Notes: generated by a model from the sequence alone, not told the origin. Shown: positions 47,656-60,611, counted from the stretch's first letter. The stretch is 64,000 nucleotides of DNA from Pseudomonas yamanorum (GCF_900105735.1 NZ_LT629793.1:1426001-1490000), one strand, 5' to 3'. Translations and numbers: made by a program.

Positions 47656-48768
47656 TCAACCACGAGCCAGAACCTTGGCCAGCGCCTCGAGGAAGCGGCT
47701 GTTTTCAGCAGGCAGTCCAATGGTGATGCGCAAGTGGTTCGGCATGCCGTAATTGGCCACCGGACGCACGATCACACCTTCACGCAACAGGCCCTGGAAC
47801 ACAGGAGCGGCCACTTGACCCAGGTCGACACAAATGAAGTTGCCCTTGGAAGGAATCCAGCCCAAACCCAGCTCACGGAAGCCTTCCTGCAACTGCAGCA
47901 TGCCGCTTTCGTTGAGGCGACGGCCTTCCTCAAGGTATTCAGCGTCCTGCACCGCAGCGCAAGCGGCCGCCAGCGCGAGGCTGTTGACGTTGAATGGCTG
48001 GCGAACGCGGTTCAGCACATCGGCCACCACCGGGGTGGACAGGCCATAGCCGACCCGCAACGACGCCAGGCCGTAAGCCTTGGAGAACGTACGCGAGACC
48101 AGCAAGTTCGGATAAGCCGCGAGGAAGTCCAGGCCATCCGGCAGGTCGCTGCCTTCGGCGTACTCGATGTAAGCCTCGTCCAGCACCACCAGCACGTGCT
48201 CCGGCACGTCTTGCAAGAAGTTGTCCAGCACCTCGGCGCTGAACCAGGTACCGGTCGGGTTGTTCGGGTTGGCGATAAACACGACGCGGGTCTGCTCATC
48301 GATGGCCGCCAGCATGCCCTGCAGGTCATGACCCCAGTCTTTCGCAGGAATCACGCGCGCCTCGGCACCAACGGCCTGAGTGACGATCGGATAGACCGCA
48401 AATGCATGCTCGCTGAACACAGCGTTCAGGCCCGGCGCCAGATAGGCACGGCCGACCAGCTCCAGAATGTCGTTGGAGCCGTTACCCAAGGTCACCTGAT
48501 TCAGCTCAACGCGGCATTTTTCCGCCAACAAGGACTTGAGCTCAAAACCGTTCCCGTCCGGATACCGAGTCAGCTCAGCCAGCGCGTCACGAATCGCAGC
48601 CAATACCTTGGGGCTTGGGCCCATCGGGTTTTCGTTACTGGCCAGTTTTACGATCTTCGACGGATCCAGGTTCAACTCACGCGCCAGCTCGTCCACAGGC
48701 TTGCCCGGAACGTAAGGCGACAGTTGTTGCACGCCCGGCTGTGCCAGGGCGAGGAAGTTGCCACTCAT
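47656..48768 (-). CDS. hisC: Histidinol-phosphate aminotransferase (HisC2 type)
   Basis: A 370-residue fold-type I PLP enzyme. LASNENPMGPSP, DEAYIEYAEGSD and SRTFSKAYGLASLRVGYG (PLP Lys in SKAYGLA) are diagnostic. Genes of this type next to pheA and tyrA-aroA often act also on aromatic keto acids, so it may serve both histidine and Phe/Tyr synthesis. It lies 9 bases after pheA. ATG at 48768. Confidence 0.93.
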   Translation of the reverse strand: MSGNFLALAQPGVQQLSPYVPGKPVDELARELNLDPSKIVKLASNENPMGPSPKVLAAIRDALAELTRYPDGNGFELKSLLAEKCRVELNQVTLGNGSNDILELVGRAYLAPGLNAVFSEHAFAVYPIVTQAVGAEARVIPAKDWGHDLQGMLAAIDEQTRVVFIANPNNPTGTWFSAEVLDNFLQDVPEHVLVVLDEAYIEYAEGSDLPDGLDFLAAYPNLLVSRTFSKAYGLASLRVGYGLSTPVVADVLNRVRQPFNVNSLALAAACAAVQDAEYLEEGRRLNESGMLQLQEGFRELGLGWIPSKGNFICVDLGQVAAPVFQGLLREGVIVRPVANYGMPNHLRITIGLPAENSRFLEALAKVLARG

Positions 48769-48777
48769 GTTAAAGCC

Positions 48778-49872
48778 TCACAAAACCGCTTTCGGGTAAG
48801 AGCCCAGCACCTTGAGTGCCACGGCTTCCTGACTGATTTTCTCGAGCACACCCTTGACCAGTGGGTCGCGGTGATGGCCGACGAAGTCGATAAAGAACAC
48901 ATAAGTCCATTTACCGCTGCGCGAAGGACGCGTCTCGATTCGCGTCAGGTCAATCCCGTTGTCGTGGAACGGCACCAGCAGCTCATGCAGCGCGCCAGGC
49001 TTGTTGCTCATGGAAACGATGATCGACGTCTTGTCGTCGCCGGTCGGCGGCACTTCCTGGCTGCCAATCATCAGGAAGCGCGTGGAGTTATCCGGGCGGT
49101 CCTCGATTTTTTCGGCCAGGCGCGTCAGGCCGTACAGGCCAGCGGCCATGTCGCCGGCAATCGCCGCCGAATTCCACTCACCCTTGACCCGCTTCGCCGC
49201 TTCGGCGTTGCTGGACACTGCCACGCGCTCCACATTCGGGTAGTGCGCGTCCAGCCACTTGCGGCACTGGGCCAGGGACTGGGCGTGGGAATAGATGCGG
49301 CTGATGCTGTCGGTCTTGGTGTTTTCACCCACCAACAGGTGATGGTGGATACGCAGCTCAACTTCGCCGCAGATCACCATGTCGTGCTCAAGGAAGCTGT
49401 CGAGGGTGTGGTTGACCGCGCCTTCAGTGGAGTTTTCCACCGGCACCACGCCAAAATTCACCGCACCGGCTGCCACTTCACGGAACACTTCATCGATCGC
49501 TGCCATCGGCTTGCTGATCACCGCGTGGCCGAAATGCTTCATGGCCGCGGCTTGGGTGAAGGTGCCTTCAGGGCCCAGGTAAGCCACTTTCAGCGGCTGT
49601 TCCAGCGCCAGGCACGAAGACATGATTTCACGGAACAACCGCGCCATTTCTTCGTTGCCCAACGGGCCCTTGTTGCGCTCCATCACGCGCTTGAGCACCT
49701 GGGCTTCACGCTCCGGCCGGTAGAACACCGGCACTTCGCCTTCAGCCAGGGACGCCATTTTCACCCGTGCAACTTCCTGGGCGCACCGCGCGCGCTCACT
49801 GATCAGCTCCAGGACTTTCTCGTCCAGGCTGTCAATGCGTACGCGCAGCGCCTTGAGTTCTTGCTCAGACAT
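48778..49872 (-). CDS. pheA: Chorismate mutase/prephenate dehydratase
   Basis: A 364-residue bifunctional P-protein. The N-terminal 90 residues are an AroQ chorismate mutase (LRVRIDSLDEKVLELISERARCA, split by helix). The middle is prephenate dehydratase with VAYLGPEGTFTQAAA and NSTRFLMIGS. The C-terminal ACT domain reads KPGALHELLVPF and IETRPSRSGKW, the Phe-binding regulatory part. It makes phenylpyruvate. Its ATG overlaps the serC stop as TAATG. Confidence 0.96.
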   Translation of the reverse strand: MSEQELKALRVRIDSLDEKVLELISERARCAQEVARVKMASLAEGEVPVFYRPEREAQVLKRVMERNKGPLGNEEMARLFREIMSSCLALEQPLKVAYLGPEGTFTQAAAMKHFGHAVISKPMAAIDEVFREVAAGAVNFGVVPVENSTEGAVNHTLDSFLEHDMVICGEVELRIHHHLLVGENTKTDSISRIYSHAQSLAQCRKWLDAHYPNVERVAVSSNAEAAKRVKGEWNSAAIAGDMAAGLYGLTRLAEKIEDRPDNSTRFLMIGSQEVPPTGDDKTSIIVSMSNKPGALHELLVPFHDNGIDLTRIETRPSRSGKWTYVFFIDFVGHHRDPLVKGVLEKISQEAVALKVLGSYPKAVL

Positions 49873-50957
49873 TAGCCGTGTTCCTTTTCGAACTCTGCCA
49901 TGTAAGCCACCAGCGCCTTGACGGCGTGGATATCGACAGCGTTATAGATGGAGGCGCGCATGCCACCTACCGAACGGTGGCCCTTGAGGTTCAACAGGCC
50001 GCGCTCGTCGGCGCCGGCCAGGAATGGCTTGTCCAGGCGGTCGTCAGCCAGACGGAACGGCACGTTCATCCACGAGCGATCGGTCAGGTTGATCGGGTTG
50101 CTGTACAGGCCACTACTGTCGATGAAATCGTACAAGGTACGTTTCTTCTCTTCGTTGAGCTTGCCCATGGCAGCCACACCGCCCTGCTCTTTCAGCCATT
50201 CGAACACCAGGCCCGACAGGTACCAGGCGAAGGCCGGCGGGGTGTTGTACATCGAGCCGTTATCGGCCGCGACCTTGTAGTTGAGCATGGTCGGGCACAG
50301 CGAGCGCGCACGCCCCAGCAGGTCTTCACGGATGATGTTGACCAGGATGCCGCTCGGGCCGATGTTCTTCTGCGCGCCGGCGTAGATCATGCCGTACTTG
50401 GACACATCAATAGGACGCGAAAGGATGTCCGAGGACATGTCGCACACCAGCGGAACATCGCCCACTTCCGGCACCCAGTCGAATTCCAGGCCGCCGATGG
50501 TTTCGTTCGCTACGTAGTGAACGTAGGCCGCGTCTTTCGAGAGCTTCCACTCGTTCTGCCCGGGGATGGCGAAATAGTCGTAAGGCTTGGCAGTGCCCGC
50601 CACATTGACGTGACCGTAACGGGACGCCTCTTCAATAGCCTTCTGCCCCCAGATACCGGTATCGATATAGTCGGCAGTGCCACTTTCCGGCAGCAGGTTC
50701 AGCGGGATCTGAGCAAACTGCTGGCTCGCGCCACCCTGCAGGAACAACACTTTGTAGTCAGATGGGATGTCCAGCAAGTCGCGCATATCCTGCTCGGCCT
50801 TGGTGGCAATGGACACGAACTCATCGCTGCGATGGCTCATTTCCATCACGGAGAGGCCTTTTCCATGCCAGTCGAGGAGTTCACCCTGCGCGCGCTGCAG
50901 GACTGCTTCAGGAAGCGCCGCGGGACCGGCACAGAAGTTATAGGCTCTCTTGCTCAC
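49872..50957 (-). CDS. serC: Phosphoserine aminotransferase
   Basis: A 361-residue PLP enzyme. YNFCAGPAALPEAVL opens it, LFLQGGASQQFAQIP binds cofactor phosphate, and YAGAQKNIGPSG carries the PLP Lys. It converts 3-phosphohydroxypyruvate to phosphoserine and also serves pyridoxine synthesis. Start is GTG at 50957 (family-like N-terminus VSKRAYNF); the longer frame to 51026 runs into the gyrA terminator region. First gene of the serC-pheA-hisC-tyrA/aroA-cmk-rpsA string. Confidence 0.96.
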   Translation of the reverse strand: MSKRAYNFCAGPAALPEAVLQRAQGELLDWHGKGLSVMEMSHRSDEFVSIATKAEQDMRDLLDIPSDYKVLFLQGGASQQFAQIPLNLLPESGTADYIDTGIWGQKAIEEASRYGHVNVAGTAKPYDYFAIPGQNEWKLSKDAAYVHYVANETIGGLEFDWVPEVGDVPLVCDMSSDILSRPIDVSKYGMIYAGAQKNIGPSGILVNIIREDLLGRARSLCPTMLNYKVAADNGSMYNTPPAFAWYLSGLVFEWLKEQGGVAAMGKLNEEKKRTLYDFIDSSGLYSNPINLTDRSWMNVPFRLADDRLDKPFLAGADERGLLNLKGHRSVGGMRASIYNAVDIHAVKALVAYMAEFEKEHG

Positions 50958-51032
50958 ATCCAATCTCACTCTGATCTGGTGGGGTGGTGCAATAATTCGG
51001 GGTTTCAACATTTTCAAAAGGGACAAACAACA

Positions 51033-51058
51033 AGGGGGCGAATCTTCATCCGCCCCCT
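51033..51058 (-). terminator. gyrA terminator
   Basis: AGGGGGCG and its complement CGCCCCCT form an 8-bp stem with a 10-base loop, followed on the minus strand by TTGTTGTTTG. It lies 10 bases after the gyrA stop. Confidence 0.7.
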
Positions 51059-51068
51059 GTGTGTCCGC

Positions 51069-53732
<2,664 letters not shown>

Positions 53733-53866
53733 GAGAAGCCTGATTCCTTTTTCGGGTGAAACCTCGTCACATCCTATGGGACGAACGAAGCTCGCCGCTG
53801 CCGGCATGATGCCTGGCAACGACTTACGACAAATCAACGAGTTATGACACGGATCTGCGCATTAAA

Positions 53867-53886
53867 GGTTACCCCTTGGGGTGACC
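53867..53886. promoter_or_regulatory. Inverted repeat in the gyrA/mtnA gap
   Basis: GGTTACCCC-TT-GGGGTGACC, a 9-bp stem with one G-T pair, in the 302-base gap (53733-54034) that holds the gyrA promoter and the mtnA 3' end. On the minus strand it is followed by TTTAAT, so it may end mtnA transcription; it could also be an operator at gyrA. No gene is seen in the gap. Confidence 0.45.
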
Positions 53887-54034
53887 CTGGAAACCGCCGG
53901 ATGTTATCACAATCGCCGCCACGCACCTATCCCCCTGATGCGCATGGAGCATAGTAAGTTGACGGATGACAGGCTTGACGGCGACGAGAGGGGCTTAGAA
54001 ATGAATCCAGGGCGTTTTTTGGAGGCGAATTGCC

Positions 54035-55111
54035 TTAATGCAGGCGTTTACGACACATCAATTGCGCCATCTTCGCCGTGTCCGGGCGTTCGACGATGCC
54101 TTTTTCAGTGACGATCACATCAATCAGGTCCGCTGGCGTCACGTCAAATACCGGATTGAAGGCGTCTACATCGGCGGCTACACGGGTGCCGCCGACTTCC
54201 AGCAGCTCCCGGGCGTCGCGCTCTTCAAGCGGCACGTCATCACCACTGGCCGCCATCAGGTCGATGGTGGAGCTGGCTGCCACCACCATGAAGCGCACGC
54301 CGTGGTGCATGGCGCACACCGCCAACTGATACGTGCCGATCTTGCTGACCACGTCACCATTGGCCGCAATGCAGTCGGCACCGACGATCACCCAGGTCAC
54401 GCCCTTGGTCTTGAGAATATGCGCGCCGGCCGAATCGGCATTCACGGTGACGGGGATGCCCTCATTGGCCAACTCCCAGGCCGTCAGCCGCGAGCCTTGC
54501 AGCCAGGGCCGGGTTTCGTTGGCGTAGACCCGCTCCACCATGCCTTCCAGGAACGCCCCGCGAATCACGCCGAGGGCGGTACCCACGCCGCCCGTAGCCA
54601 GCGCGCCTGCATTGCCATGGGTCAGGATCGCCTGGACGTTGCCCTGGTGCTTGCGGATCAGTTCCACACCCAGTTGCGCCATGGTCAGGTTGGCTTCGCG
54701 GTCGCTTTGGTGAATTGCCACCGCCTCGGCTTCGAGTACCGCCAGCGGGTCGGCGTGTTTCTTGAGCCGATCGAGGCAATCGCGCATACGCTTCATCGCC
54801 CAGAAAAGATTCGATGCCGTCGGACGGGAATCCGCCAGCAGCGCGTAGTCCTCTTCCCAGGCGGCCTGCCAGTCATCGCCCTCAGCGATGTGAGCACGGG
54901 CGGCCAGCACCAGACCATACGCCGCACTGATCCCAATGGCCGGTGCACCGCGCACCACCATCAAGCGAATGGCCTCGGCCACTTGCGCCGCACTGGTACA
55001 GGCGACCCAGGTTTGCGCAGATGGCAAAACACGCTGATCGAGCAGGTGCAGTGCGCCATCACGCCAGTCGATGGCCTTCACTTTCTCCGCTGCCAACAGT
55101 CGATCGCGCAT
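54035..55111 (-). CDS. mtnA: S-methyl-5-thioribose-1-phosphate isomerase
   Basis: A 358-residue eIF2B-like isomerase of methionine salvage. [38 protein letters not shown] (catalytic Cys in family position is replaced by context here and not assigned), [19 protein letters not shown] (catalytic Asp/Cys region) are conserved. It converts methylthioribose-1-phosphate to methylthioribulose-1-phosphate. It is divergent from an MTA deaminase-type gene, with 108 bases between starts, so both may be co-regulated. Confidence 0.95.
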   Translation of the reverse strand: MRDRLLAAEKVKAIDWRDGALHLLDQRVLPSAQTWVACTSAAQVAEAIRLMVVRGAPAIGISAAYGLVLAARAHIAEGDDWQAAWEEDYALLADSRPTASNLFWAMKRMRDCLDRLKKHADPLAVLEAEAVAIHQSDREANLTMAQLGVELIRKHQGNVQAILTHGNAGALATGGVGTALGVIRGAFLEGMVERVYANETRPWLQGSRLTAWELANEGIPVTVNADSAGAHILKTKGVTWVIVGADCIAANGDVVSKIGTYQLAVCAMHHGVRFMVVAASSTIDLMAASGDDVPLEERDARELLEVGGTRVAADVDAFNPVFDVTPADLIDVIVTEKGIVERPDTAKMAQLMCRKRLH

Positions 55112-55219
55112 CCCTCACCCCGCACTCATGAACAAAAGCCGCCGATTATAGCGATCCGCCAGCCAGGACGCTCGGGTATACTTCGCCGTTCTTTATAGAT
55201 GCTTGGGAAACTGCCCTCG

Positions 55220-56551
55220 ATGACACCGACTGCCGCCCCGCTCGACTTATTGCTGCTGCCCACCTGGCTGGTACCTGTCGAGCCTGCCGGCGTAGTGCTC
55301 AAGGAGCACGGCCTGGGCATTCGTGACGGACGCATTGCGTTTATCGGCCCACGCGCTGCGGCCCTGAAGCTCGCAGCGACCGAAGTGCGCGAACTGCCGG
55401 GCATGCTGCTCAGCCCCGGCCTGATCAACGCCCACGGCCACGCGGCCATGACGCTGTTTCGCGGCCTGGCCGACGACCTGCCGCTGATGACCTGGCTGGA
55501 AAACCACATCTGGCCCGCCGAGGCCAAGTGGGTCGACGAAGCCTTCGTGCGCGACGGCACCGACCTGGCGATCGCCGAGCAGATCAAAGGCGGTATCACG
55601 TGTTTCTCGGACATGTACTTCTTCCCGAAAGTCGCCAGTGAACGCGTGCACAACGCAGGCATCCGTGCGCAAATCGCCATCCCGATCCTGGATTTCCCGA
55701 TTCCCGGTGCCGCTGACGCCGACGAGGCGATTCGCCAGGGCGTCGAGCTGTTCGGCGACCTCAAGCATCACCCACGGATCAAAATCACCTTCGGCCCCCA
55801 CGCGCCGTACACCGTCTGCGATGAAAACCTGGAAAAAATCCGCATGATCGCCGAGGAGCTGGACGCCTCGATCCACATGCACGTGCATGAAACCGCCTTC
55901 GAAGTGCAGCAGTCCGTTGAACAGCACGGTGAACGCCCGCTGGCACGGCTTGGACGCCTCGGCTTGCTGGGGCCGCGCTTCCAGGCCGTTCACATGACCC
56001 AAATCAGCGATGACGACCTGGCTTTGCTGGTAGAAAGTAACACCAGCGTGATCCACTGCCCGGAATCCAACCTGAAACTGGCCAGCGGCTTCTGCCCGGT
56101 GGAACGCCTGTGGCAAGCCGGCGTCAATGTGGCAGTAGGCACCGACGGCGCCGCCAGTAACAATGACCTCGACCTGCTGGGCGAAACCCGCACCGCCGCG
56201 TTGCTGGCCAAGGCCGTCGCCGGCTCGGCCACCGCCCTGGATGCCCACCGCGCCTTGCGCATGGCCACCCTCAACGGCGCCCGGGCCATGGGCCTGGAAA
56301 GTGAAATCGGCTCGCTGGAAGTCGGCAAGGCCGCGGATATCGTGGCCTTCGACCTGTCGGGCCTGGCGCAACAACCGATCTACGATCCGGTCTCACAGCT
56401 TATATATGCCACCGGACGCGATTGTGTGAAACACCTTTGGGTCGGCGGCAAGCAATTGCTCGACGACCGGCAACTGACCCGCCTGGATGAACAACAGGTG
56501 TGCGCCACGGCCATCGCCTGGGGCCAGCGCATCAGCGGACACAGCGAATAA
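55220..56551 (+). CDS. mtaD: Methylthioadenosine/S-adenosylhomocysteine deaminase-type amidohydrolase
   Basis: A 443-residue TRZ/ATZ-family zinc hydrolase. Metal ligands are in [18 protein letters not shown] (HxH), [11 protein letters not shown] and the Asp in [17 protein letters not shown]. Its counterpart beside mtnA and ubiG in P. aeruginosa (PA3170) deaminates 5'-methylthioadenosine to methylthioinosine, feeding the phosphorylase step before MtnA. The same arrangement here supports that role. ATG at 55220 chosen; an ATG at 55199 has no ribosome site. Confidence 0.88.
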   Translation: MTPTAAPLDLLLLPTWLVPVEPAGVVLKEHGLGIRDGRIAFIGPRAAALKLAATEVRELPGMLLSPGLINAHGHAAMTLFRGLADDLPLMTWLENHIWPAEAKWVDEAFVRDGTDLAIAEQIKGGITCFSDMYFFPKVASERVHNAGIRAQIAIPILDFPIPGAADADEAIRQGVELFGDLKHHPRIKITFGPHAPYTVCDENLEKIRMIAEELDASIHMHVHETAFEVQQSVEQHGERPLARLGRLGLLGPRFQAVHMTQISDDDLALLVESNTSVIHCPESNLKLASGFCPVERLWQAGVNVAVGTDGAASNNDLDLLGETRTAALLAKAVAGSATALDAHRALRMATLNGARAMGLESEIGSLEVGKAADIVAFDLSGLAQQPIYDPVSQLIYATGRDCVKHLWVGGKQLLDDRQLTRLDEQQVCATAIAWGQRISGHSE

Positions 56552-56614
56552 CGCCCACCCTGGCAGCGCATGCCAGGGCCGGCAAAACGTTTTATCAGAT
56601 TTAGAGGATTCCCC

Positions 56615-57313
56615 ATGAGCAACGTCGACCACGCTGAAATCGCCAAATTCGAAGCCCTCGCCCATCGCTGGTGGGACCGCGAAAGCGAGTTCAAACCCCT
56701 GCACGACATCAACCCGCTGCGGGTCAACTGGATTGACGAGCGCGTCAACCTGGCCGGCAAGAAGGTACTGGATGTAGGTTGCGGCGGCGGGATTCTCAGC
56801 GAATCCATGGCCCAACGCGGCGCCACCGTGATGGGTATCGACATGGGCGAAGCCCCATTGGCCGTGGCCCAGTTGCATCAGCTGGAATCCGGCGTGAGCG
56901 TTGAATACCGGCAGATCACCGCTGAAGAGCTGGCCGAAGAGATGCCCGGGCAGTTCGACGTGGTCACCTGCCTGGAAATGCTCGAGCACGTGCCGGACCC
57001 ATCCTCGGTGATCCGCGCCTGCTTCAGTATGGTCAAGCCCGGTGGCCAGGTGTTCTTCTCCACCATCAACCGCAATCCGAAGGCCTACCTGTTCGCGATC
57101 ATCGGTGCCGAATACATCATGAAGCTGCTGCCTCGCGGCACCCATGACTTCAAGAAATTCATCCGCCCTTCCGAGCTGGGCGCCTGGAGCCGCCAGGCCG
57201 GGCTGACCGTCAAGGACATCATCGGCCTGACCTACAACCCGCTGACCAAGCACTACAAGCTGGCCAGCGACGTTGACGTCAACTACATGATCCAGACCCT
57301 GCGCGAGGAGTAA
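56615..57313 (+). CDS. ubiG: UbiG, ubiquinone biosynthesis O-methyltransferase
   Basis: A 232-residue SAM methyltransferase. [20 protein letters not shown] is typical of UbiG, and [17 protein letters not shown] is SAM motif [12 protein letters not shown] follows. It carries out both O-methylations of ubiquinone synthesis at the membrane. AGAGGA ribosome site precedes the ATG. It is 4 bases from mupP and co-transcribed with it. Confidence 0.97.
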   Translation: MSNVDHAEIAKFEALAHRWWDRESEFKPLHDINPLRVNWIDERVNLAGKKVLDVGCGGGILSESMAQRGATVMGIDMGEAPLAVAQLHQLESGVSVEYRQITAEELAEEMPGQFDVVTCLEMLEHVPDPSSVIRACFSMVKPGGQVFFSTINRNPKAYLFAIIGAEYIMKLLPRGTHDFKKFIRPSELGAWSRQAGLTVKDIIGLTYNPLTKHYKLASDVDVNYMIQTLREE

Positions 57314-57317
57314 GCCT

Positions 57318-57989
57318 GTGAAGTTGCGAGCGGTTCTTTTCGACATGGACGGTACCCTGCTGGACACCGCGCCGGACTTTATCGCCATCTGCCAGGCCAT
57401 GCGGGCTGACCGCGGCCTGGCGCCGATGAACGACCAGCACATCCGCGATGAAATCTCCGGCGGCGCCCGGGCGATGGTTGCCGTGACCTTTTCCATGGAC
57501 CCCGAATCCCCAGGCTTTGAAGAGCTGCGCCAGGAATTCCTGGAGCGTTACCTCAAGGGCTGCGCGATTCACAGCAAGCTGTTCGAAGGCATGGAAGAGC
57601 TGCTGGTGGATATCGAGAAATCCAAGCTGATCTGGGGCGTGGTCACCAACAAGCCACTGCGCTTTGCCGAACCGATCATGCAGCAACTGGGCCTGGCGGA
57701 ACGCTCGGCACTGTTGATCTGCCCGGACCACGTGAAGAACAGCAAGCCGGACCCGGAGCCGTTGATCCTGGCGTGCAAGATGCTCGACCTGGACCCGGCG
57801 AGCGTGCTGTTCGTGGGTGATGACCTGCGGGACATCGAATCGGGCCGCGACGCCGGCACCCGCACCGCGGCGGTCACCTATGGCTATATCCACCCGGACG
57901 ACAACCCGCGCAACTGGGGTGCCGACGTGGTGGTGGATCACCCGCTGGAATTGCGCAAAGTGCTGGACAGCGCGCTGTGCAGCTGCTGA
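57318..57989 (+). CDS. mupP: MupP, N-acetylmuramic acid 6-phosphate phosphatase
   Basis: A 223-residue HAD hydrolase. Motif I is [10 protein letters not shown] with nucleophile Asp9 and Asp11, motif II VTNKP, motif III KPDPEP and motif [17 protein letters not shown]. In Pseudomonas the gene directly after ubiG is MupP, which acts in peptidoglycan recycling and bypasses MurA; older annotation calls it phosphoglycolate phosphatase. Start is GTG at 57318 behind GAGGAG. Confidence 0.9.
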   Translation: MKLRAVLFDMDGTLLDTAPDFIAICQAMRADRGLAPMNDQHIRDEISGGARAMVAVTFSMDPESPGFEELRQEFLERYLKGCAIHSKLFEGMEELLVDIEKSKLIWGVVTNKPLRFAEPIMQQLGLAERSALLICPDHVKNSKPDPEPLILACKMLDLDPASVLFVGDDLRDIESGRDAGTRTAAVTYGYIHPDDNPRNWGADVVVDHPLELRKVLDSALCSC

Positions 57990-58017
57990 TTGGGACTGCC
58001 TGAGGTAGATGCAACTT

Positions 58018-58110
58018 TGTGGCGAGGGAGCTTGCTCCCGTTGGGTTGCGAAGCAGCTCCGCTTTTCGCGACTGCTGCGCAGTCGAACGGGAGCAAGCTC
58101 CCTCGCCACA
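58018..58110. repeat. REPIN, GAGGGAGCTTGCTCCC type
   Basis: Inverted arms of 25 bp (58018-58042 and 58086-58110) with core GAGGGAGCTTGCTCCC and an inner hairpin CGACTGC-TGC-GCAGTCG (58068-58084). Its outer arms are the same as in the element at 5849-5942; only the centre differs. It lies between mupP and yciK and probably acts as the mupP 3' end. Confidence 0.9.
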
Positions 58111-58177
58111 GAAGCCTTAGCCAGCCTTAGCCGCAATTAATCACATGGATTTTCTGTGAACTTTGTCGAGGTTGTTT

Positions 58178-58918
58178 ATGTTTGATTACTCCGCACGTCC
58201 AGAACTGCTCAAGGGCCGGGTCATCCTGGTCACCGGCGCCGGTCGCGGAATCGGTGCCGCAGCGGCAAAAACCTATGCGGCCCACGGCGCCACCGTACTG
58301 TTGCTGGGCAAGACCGAAGCCAACCTGGCCCAGGTGTATGACGAAATCGAAGCCGCTGGCCAGCCACAGCCGGTGGTGATCCCGTTCAACCTGGAGACCG
58401 CCCTGCCCCATCAATACGATGAGCTGGCAGCGATGATCGAAAAGGAATTCGGCCACCTCGACGGCCTGCTGCACAACGCCTCGATCATCGGCCCGCGCAC
58501 GCCCATCGAGCAGTTGTCCGGTGAGAATTTCATGCGGGTGATGCACGTGAACGTCAACGCGATGTTCATGCTGACCAGCACGCTGTTGCCGCTGCTCAAG
58601 CTGTCCCAGGATGCATCGGTGGTGTTCACTTCCAGCAGCGTGGGCCGCAAGGGCCGGGCTTATTGGGGGGCGTACGGGGTGTCGAAGTTTGCCACCGAAG
58701 GCCTGATGCAAACCCTGGCGGACGAGCTGGACAACGTCGCACCGGTGCGTGCCAACAGCATCAACCCGGGCGCCACCCGCACCAGCATGCGAGCCCAGGC
58801 GTATCCAGGGGAGAACCCGACCGATAACCCGACACCGGAAGAAATCATGCCGGTGTACCTGTACCTGATGGGGCCGGACAGTACGGGCATCAATGGGCAG
58901 GCGTTTGACGCGCAATAA
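58178..58918 (+). CDS. YciK family SDR oxidoreductase
   Basis: A 246-residue classical SDR. TGAGRGIGAAAAKTYA binds NAD(P), NASIIGPRTPIEQ follows, catalytic Ser lies in VVFTSSSVGRKG and YGVSKFA gives YxxxK. It matches the YciK group found next to mupP/ubiG in Pseudomonas; the substrate is unknown. The ATG at 58178, after GAGG, is preferred to an in-frame start at 58163. Confidence 0.92.
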   Translation: MFDYSARPELLKGRVILVTGAGRGIGAAAAKTYAAHGATVLLLGKTEANLAQVYDEIEAAGQPQPVVIPFNLETALPHQYDELAAMIEKEFGHLDGLLHNASIIGPRTPIEQLSGENFMRVMHVNVNAMFMLTSTLLPLLKLSQDASVVFTSSSVGRKGRAYWGAYGVSKFATEGLMQTLADELDNVAPVRANSINPGATRTSMRAQAYPGENPTDNPTPEEIMPVYLYLMGPDSTGINGQAFDAQ

Positions 58919-58934
58919 CAGCTGACACGGTCTG

Positions 58935-59021
58935 TGTGGGAGCTGGCTTGCCTGCGATAGCATCACCGCGGTGTAACTGAAACACCGAGGTGCCGGCATC
59001 GCAGGCAAGCCAGCTCCCACA
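58935..59021. repeat. REPIN, GTGGGAGCTGGCTTGCCTGC type
   Basis: Inverted arms of 24 bp (58935-58958 and 58998-59021) with core GGGAGCTGGCTTGCCTGC and a central palindrome CACCGCGGTG (58964-58973). It sits between the convergent yciK and solute-binding protein genes. A third REP class in the same window. Confidence 0.88.
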
Positions 59022-59045
59022 TTGGTTTGTGGTGCGGCTAAAAAC

Positions 59046-60560
59046 TTAGTTCTTCACCACTTCCTCAAGGGTGAAGCGCCCCAACGGGTTTTGCAGGAAG
59101 TTGCTCACGTTCTTGCGTGAGATGTTGATGTACGGGCTGTAGTACAGGTCGATCCAGTTCACATCCTGTTTCGCCATTTTCTGCAGGTCGACGTACATCT
59201 GCTCGCGCTTGACCGGATCCGCCTCGATCCGTGCGGCCGCCACCAGGTCCTTGACCTTGTCGTTCTTGTAGCGAGTCATGTAGTTCTGGTTAGTGTCGTG
59301 GCCCAGCACGAAGGTGGTCTTCTGGTCCGGGTCGAGGATGTCGTTGGTCCAGTACATCACCGAAATATCGTATTCGCCGTCCACCAGCATCTGCCAGCTT
59401 TGGGTCGGGTCGACCTTTTGCAGGTTGGCTGTCACGCCGACCTTGGCCAACTGATCCTTGATCATCACCGCAATCTGCTCGTCGGCTTCGTTGCCGGCAT
59501 TGACCACATAGTTGAGCTTCAAGTCCTGGGCACCGGCCGCAGCCAGCAGCTTCTTGGCTTCGGTCGGGTCATACGGGCGTTGCAGGTTGTTGGCGTAGTG
59601 GTACAGCGAGCCTTTTGGGATGTAGGAATAGGCCACGGTGCCTTGGCCGAAGGTGGCGGTTTTAACCAGCGATTGTTTATCGATGGCCATGTCCAGCGCC
59701 TGACGCACTTCCGGCTTGGCCAGCAGGCCGTGGGCATGGTTGATCAACAGGTGATCTTCACGGGTCGACGGGTCCGAGTGGACCACCACGTTCTTGTCTT
59801 TTTTCAGCTCTTCAACCCGGGAAAACGGGACGAAGATCGCCGTGTCCAGTTCGTTGTTCTGCACCATGCGCATGCGCGTGTTGTCGTCGGTGACCGACAC
59901 CCACTCCACGCCATCCAGGCTCACGTGACTGGCCTGCCAGAAGTTCGGGTTCTTCTTCAGGATCACCCGATCGCCCTTGCGCCACTCGTCCACCGTAAAC
60001 GCGCCGGAGGTCACCGGGTTTTCCGAGTAGGCGTCTTCGCCCATCTTGGTCATGGCTTTTTCCGACAGGATCGACACCGTCGGCGAAGCCAGTTGCGAGA
60101 GGAAGGCGACCGCCGGGGTTTTCAAGGTCACGACCAGCGTCTGCGGATCAGCAGCCTTGGCGGTGTTGATCAGGCTGAACGGGTCGCTCCACAGCGAGGC
60201 CTTGTTGTCGCGAATGCGCAACAGGCTGAAGGCGGCGTCGTCAGCAGTGATCGGCGAGCCATCCGAGAACTTCGCAGCCCGCAGTTTGAAGGTGTACGTC
60301 AGGCCGTCCTTGGAAATGTCCCAGCTTTCGGCCAGCCCCGGTTCCATCTTGGTGCCCAGGTTGTCCACGCGCACCAGGGTGTCGTAGACGTTGGCGAACA
60401 CCCAGGTGTCGCGGTTCTGCGCGCTTTTGATCGGGTCAAACGTGGTGCTGTCTTCGCGGCAACCGATGGTGAGTACACCGGCCGCGTGGGCGATACCGGC
60501 GGTCAGCGACCACGCGGTGAGTGTGGCGGCGGCGAGCAACTTCAAGTGACGGGATTGCAT
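59046..60560 (-). CDS. ABC transporter solute-binding protein, peptide/nickel/opine family
   Basis: A 504-residue periplasmic protein. A signal peptide of about 26 residues ends at AGIAHA-A. The family 5 binding fold is shown by DSTTFDPIKSAQNRD, VRVDNLGTKMEPGLAESW and ITADDAAFSLLRIRD. It delivers peptides or a similar ligand to the transporter encoded just upstream. A GGAG ribosome site precedes the ATG at 60560. The ligand is unknown; the fold also serves opines, heme and glutathione. Confidence 0.92.
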   Translation of the reverse strand: MQSRHLKLLAAATLTAWSLTAGIAHAAGVLTIGCREDSTTFDPIKSAQNRDTWVFANVYDTLVRVDNLGTKMEPGLAESWDISKDGLTYTFKLRAAKFSDGSPITADDAAFSLLRIRDNKASLWSDPFSLINTAKAADPQTLVVTLKTPAVAFLSQLASPTVSILSEKAMTKMGEDAYSENPVTSGAFTVDEWRKGDRVILKKNPNFWQASHVSLDGVEWVSVTDDNTRMRMVQNNELDTAIFVPFSRVEELKKDKNVVVHSDPSTREDHLLINHAHGLLAKPEVRQALDMAIDKQSLVKTATFGQGTVAYSYIPKGSLYHYANNLQRPYDPTEAKKLLAAAGAQDLKLNYVVNAGNEADEQIAVMIKDQLAKVGVTANLQKVDPTQSWQMLVDGEYDISVMYWTNDILDPDQKTTFVLGHDTNQNYMTRYKNDKVKDLVAAARIEADPVKREQMYVDLQKMAKQDVNWIDLYYSPYINISRKNVSNFLQNPLGRFTLEEVVKN

Positions 60561-60611
60561 GTCATAACTCCTTGTCTATAACGGCGGTTGTTCATGATCG
60601 GCAGGAAGGGT

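Noticed and set aside
45423..47726. 767-codon plus-strand frame opposite tyrA-aroA
   Set aside because: Shadow frame of equal length to the real gene, without recognisable domains.
58018..58110. Possible CRISPR repeat
   Set aside because: Only one inverted pair at each site, no regular spacers and no cas genes; it is a REPIN.
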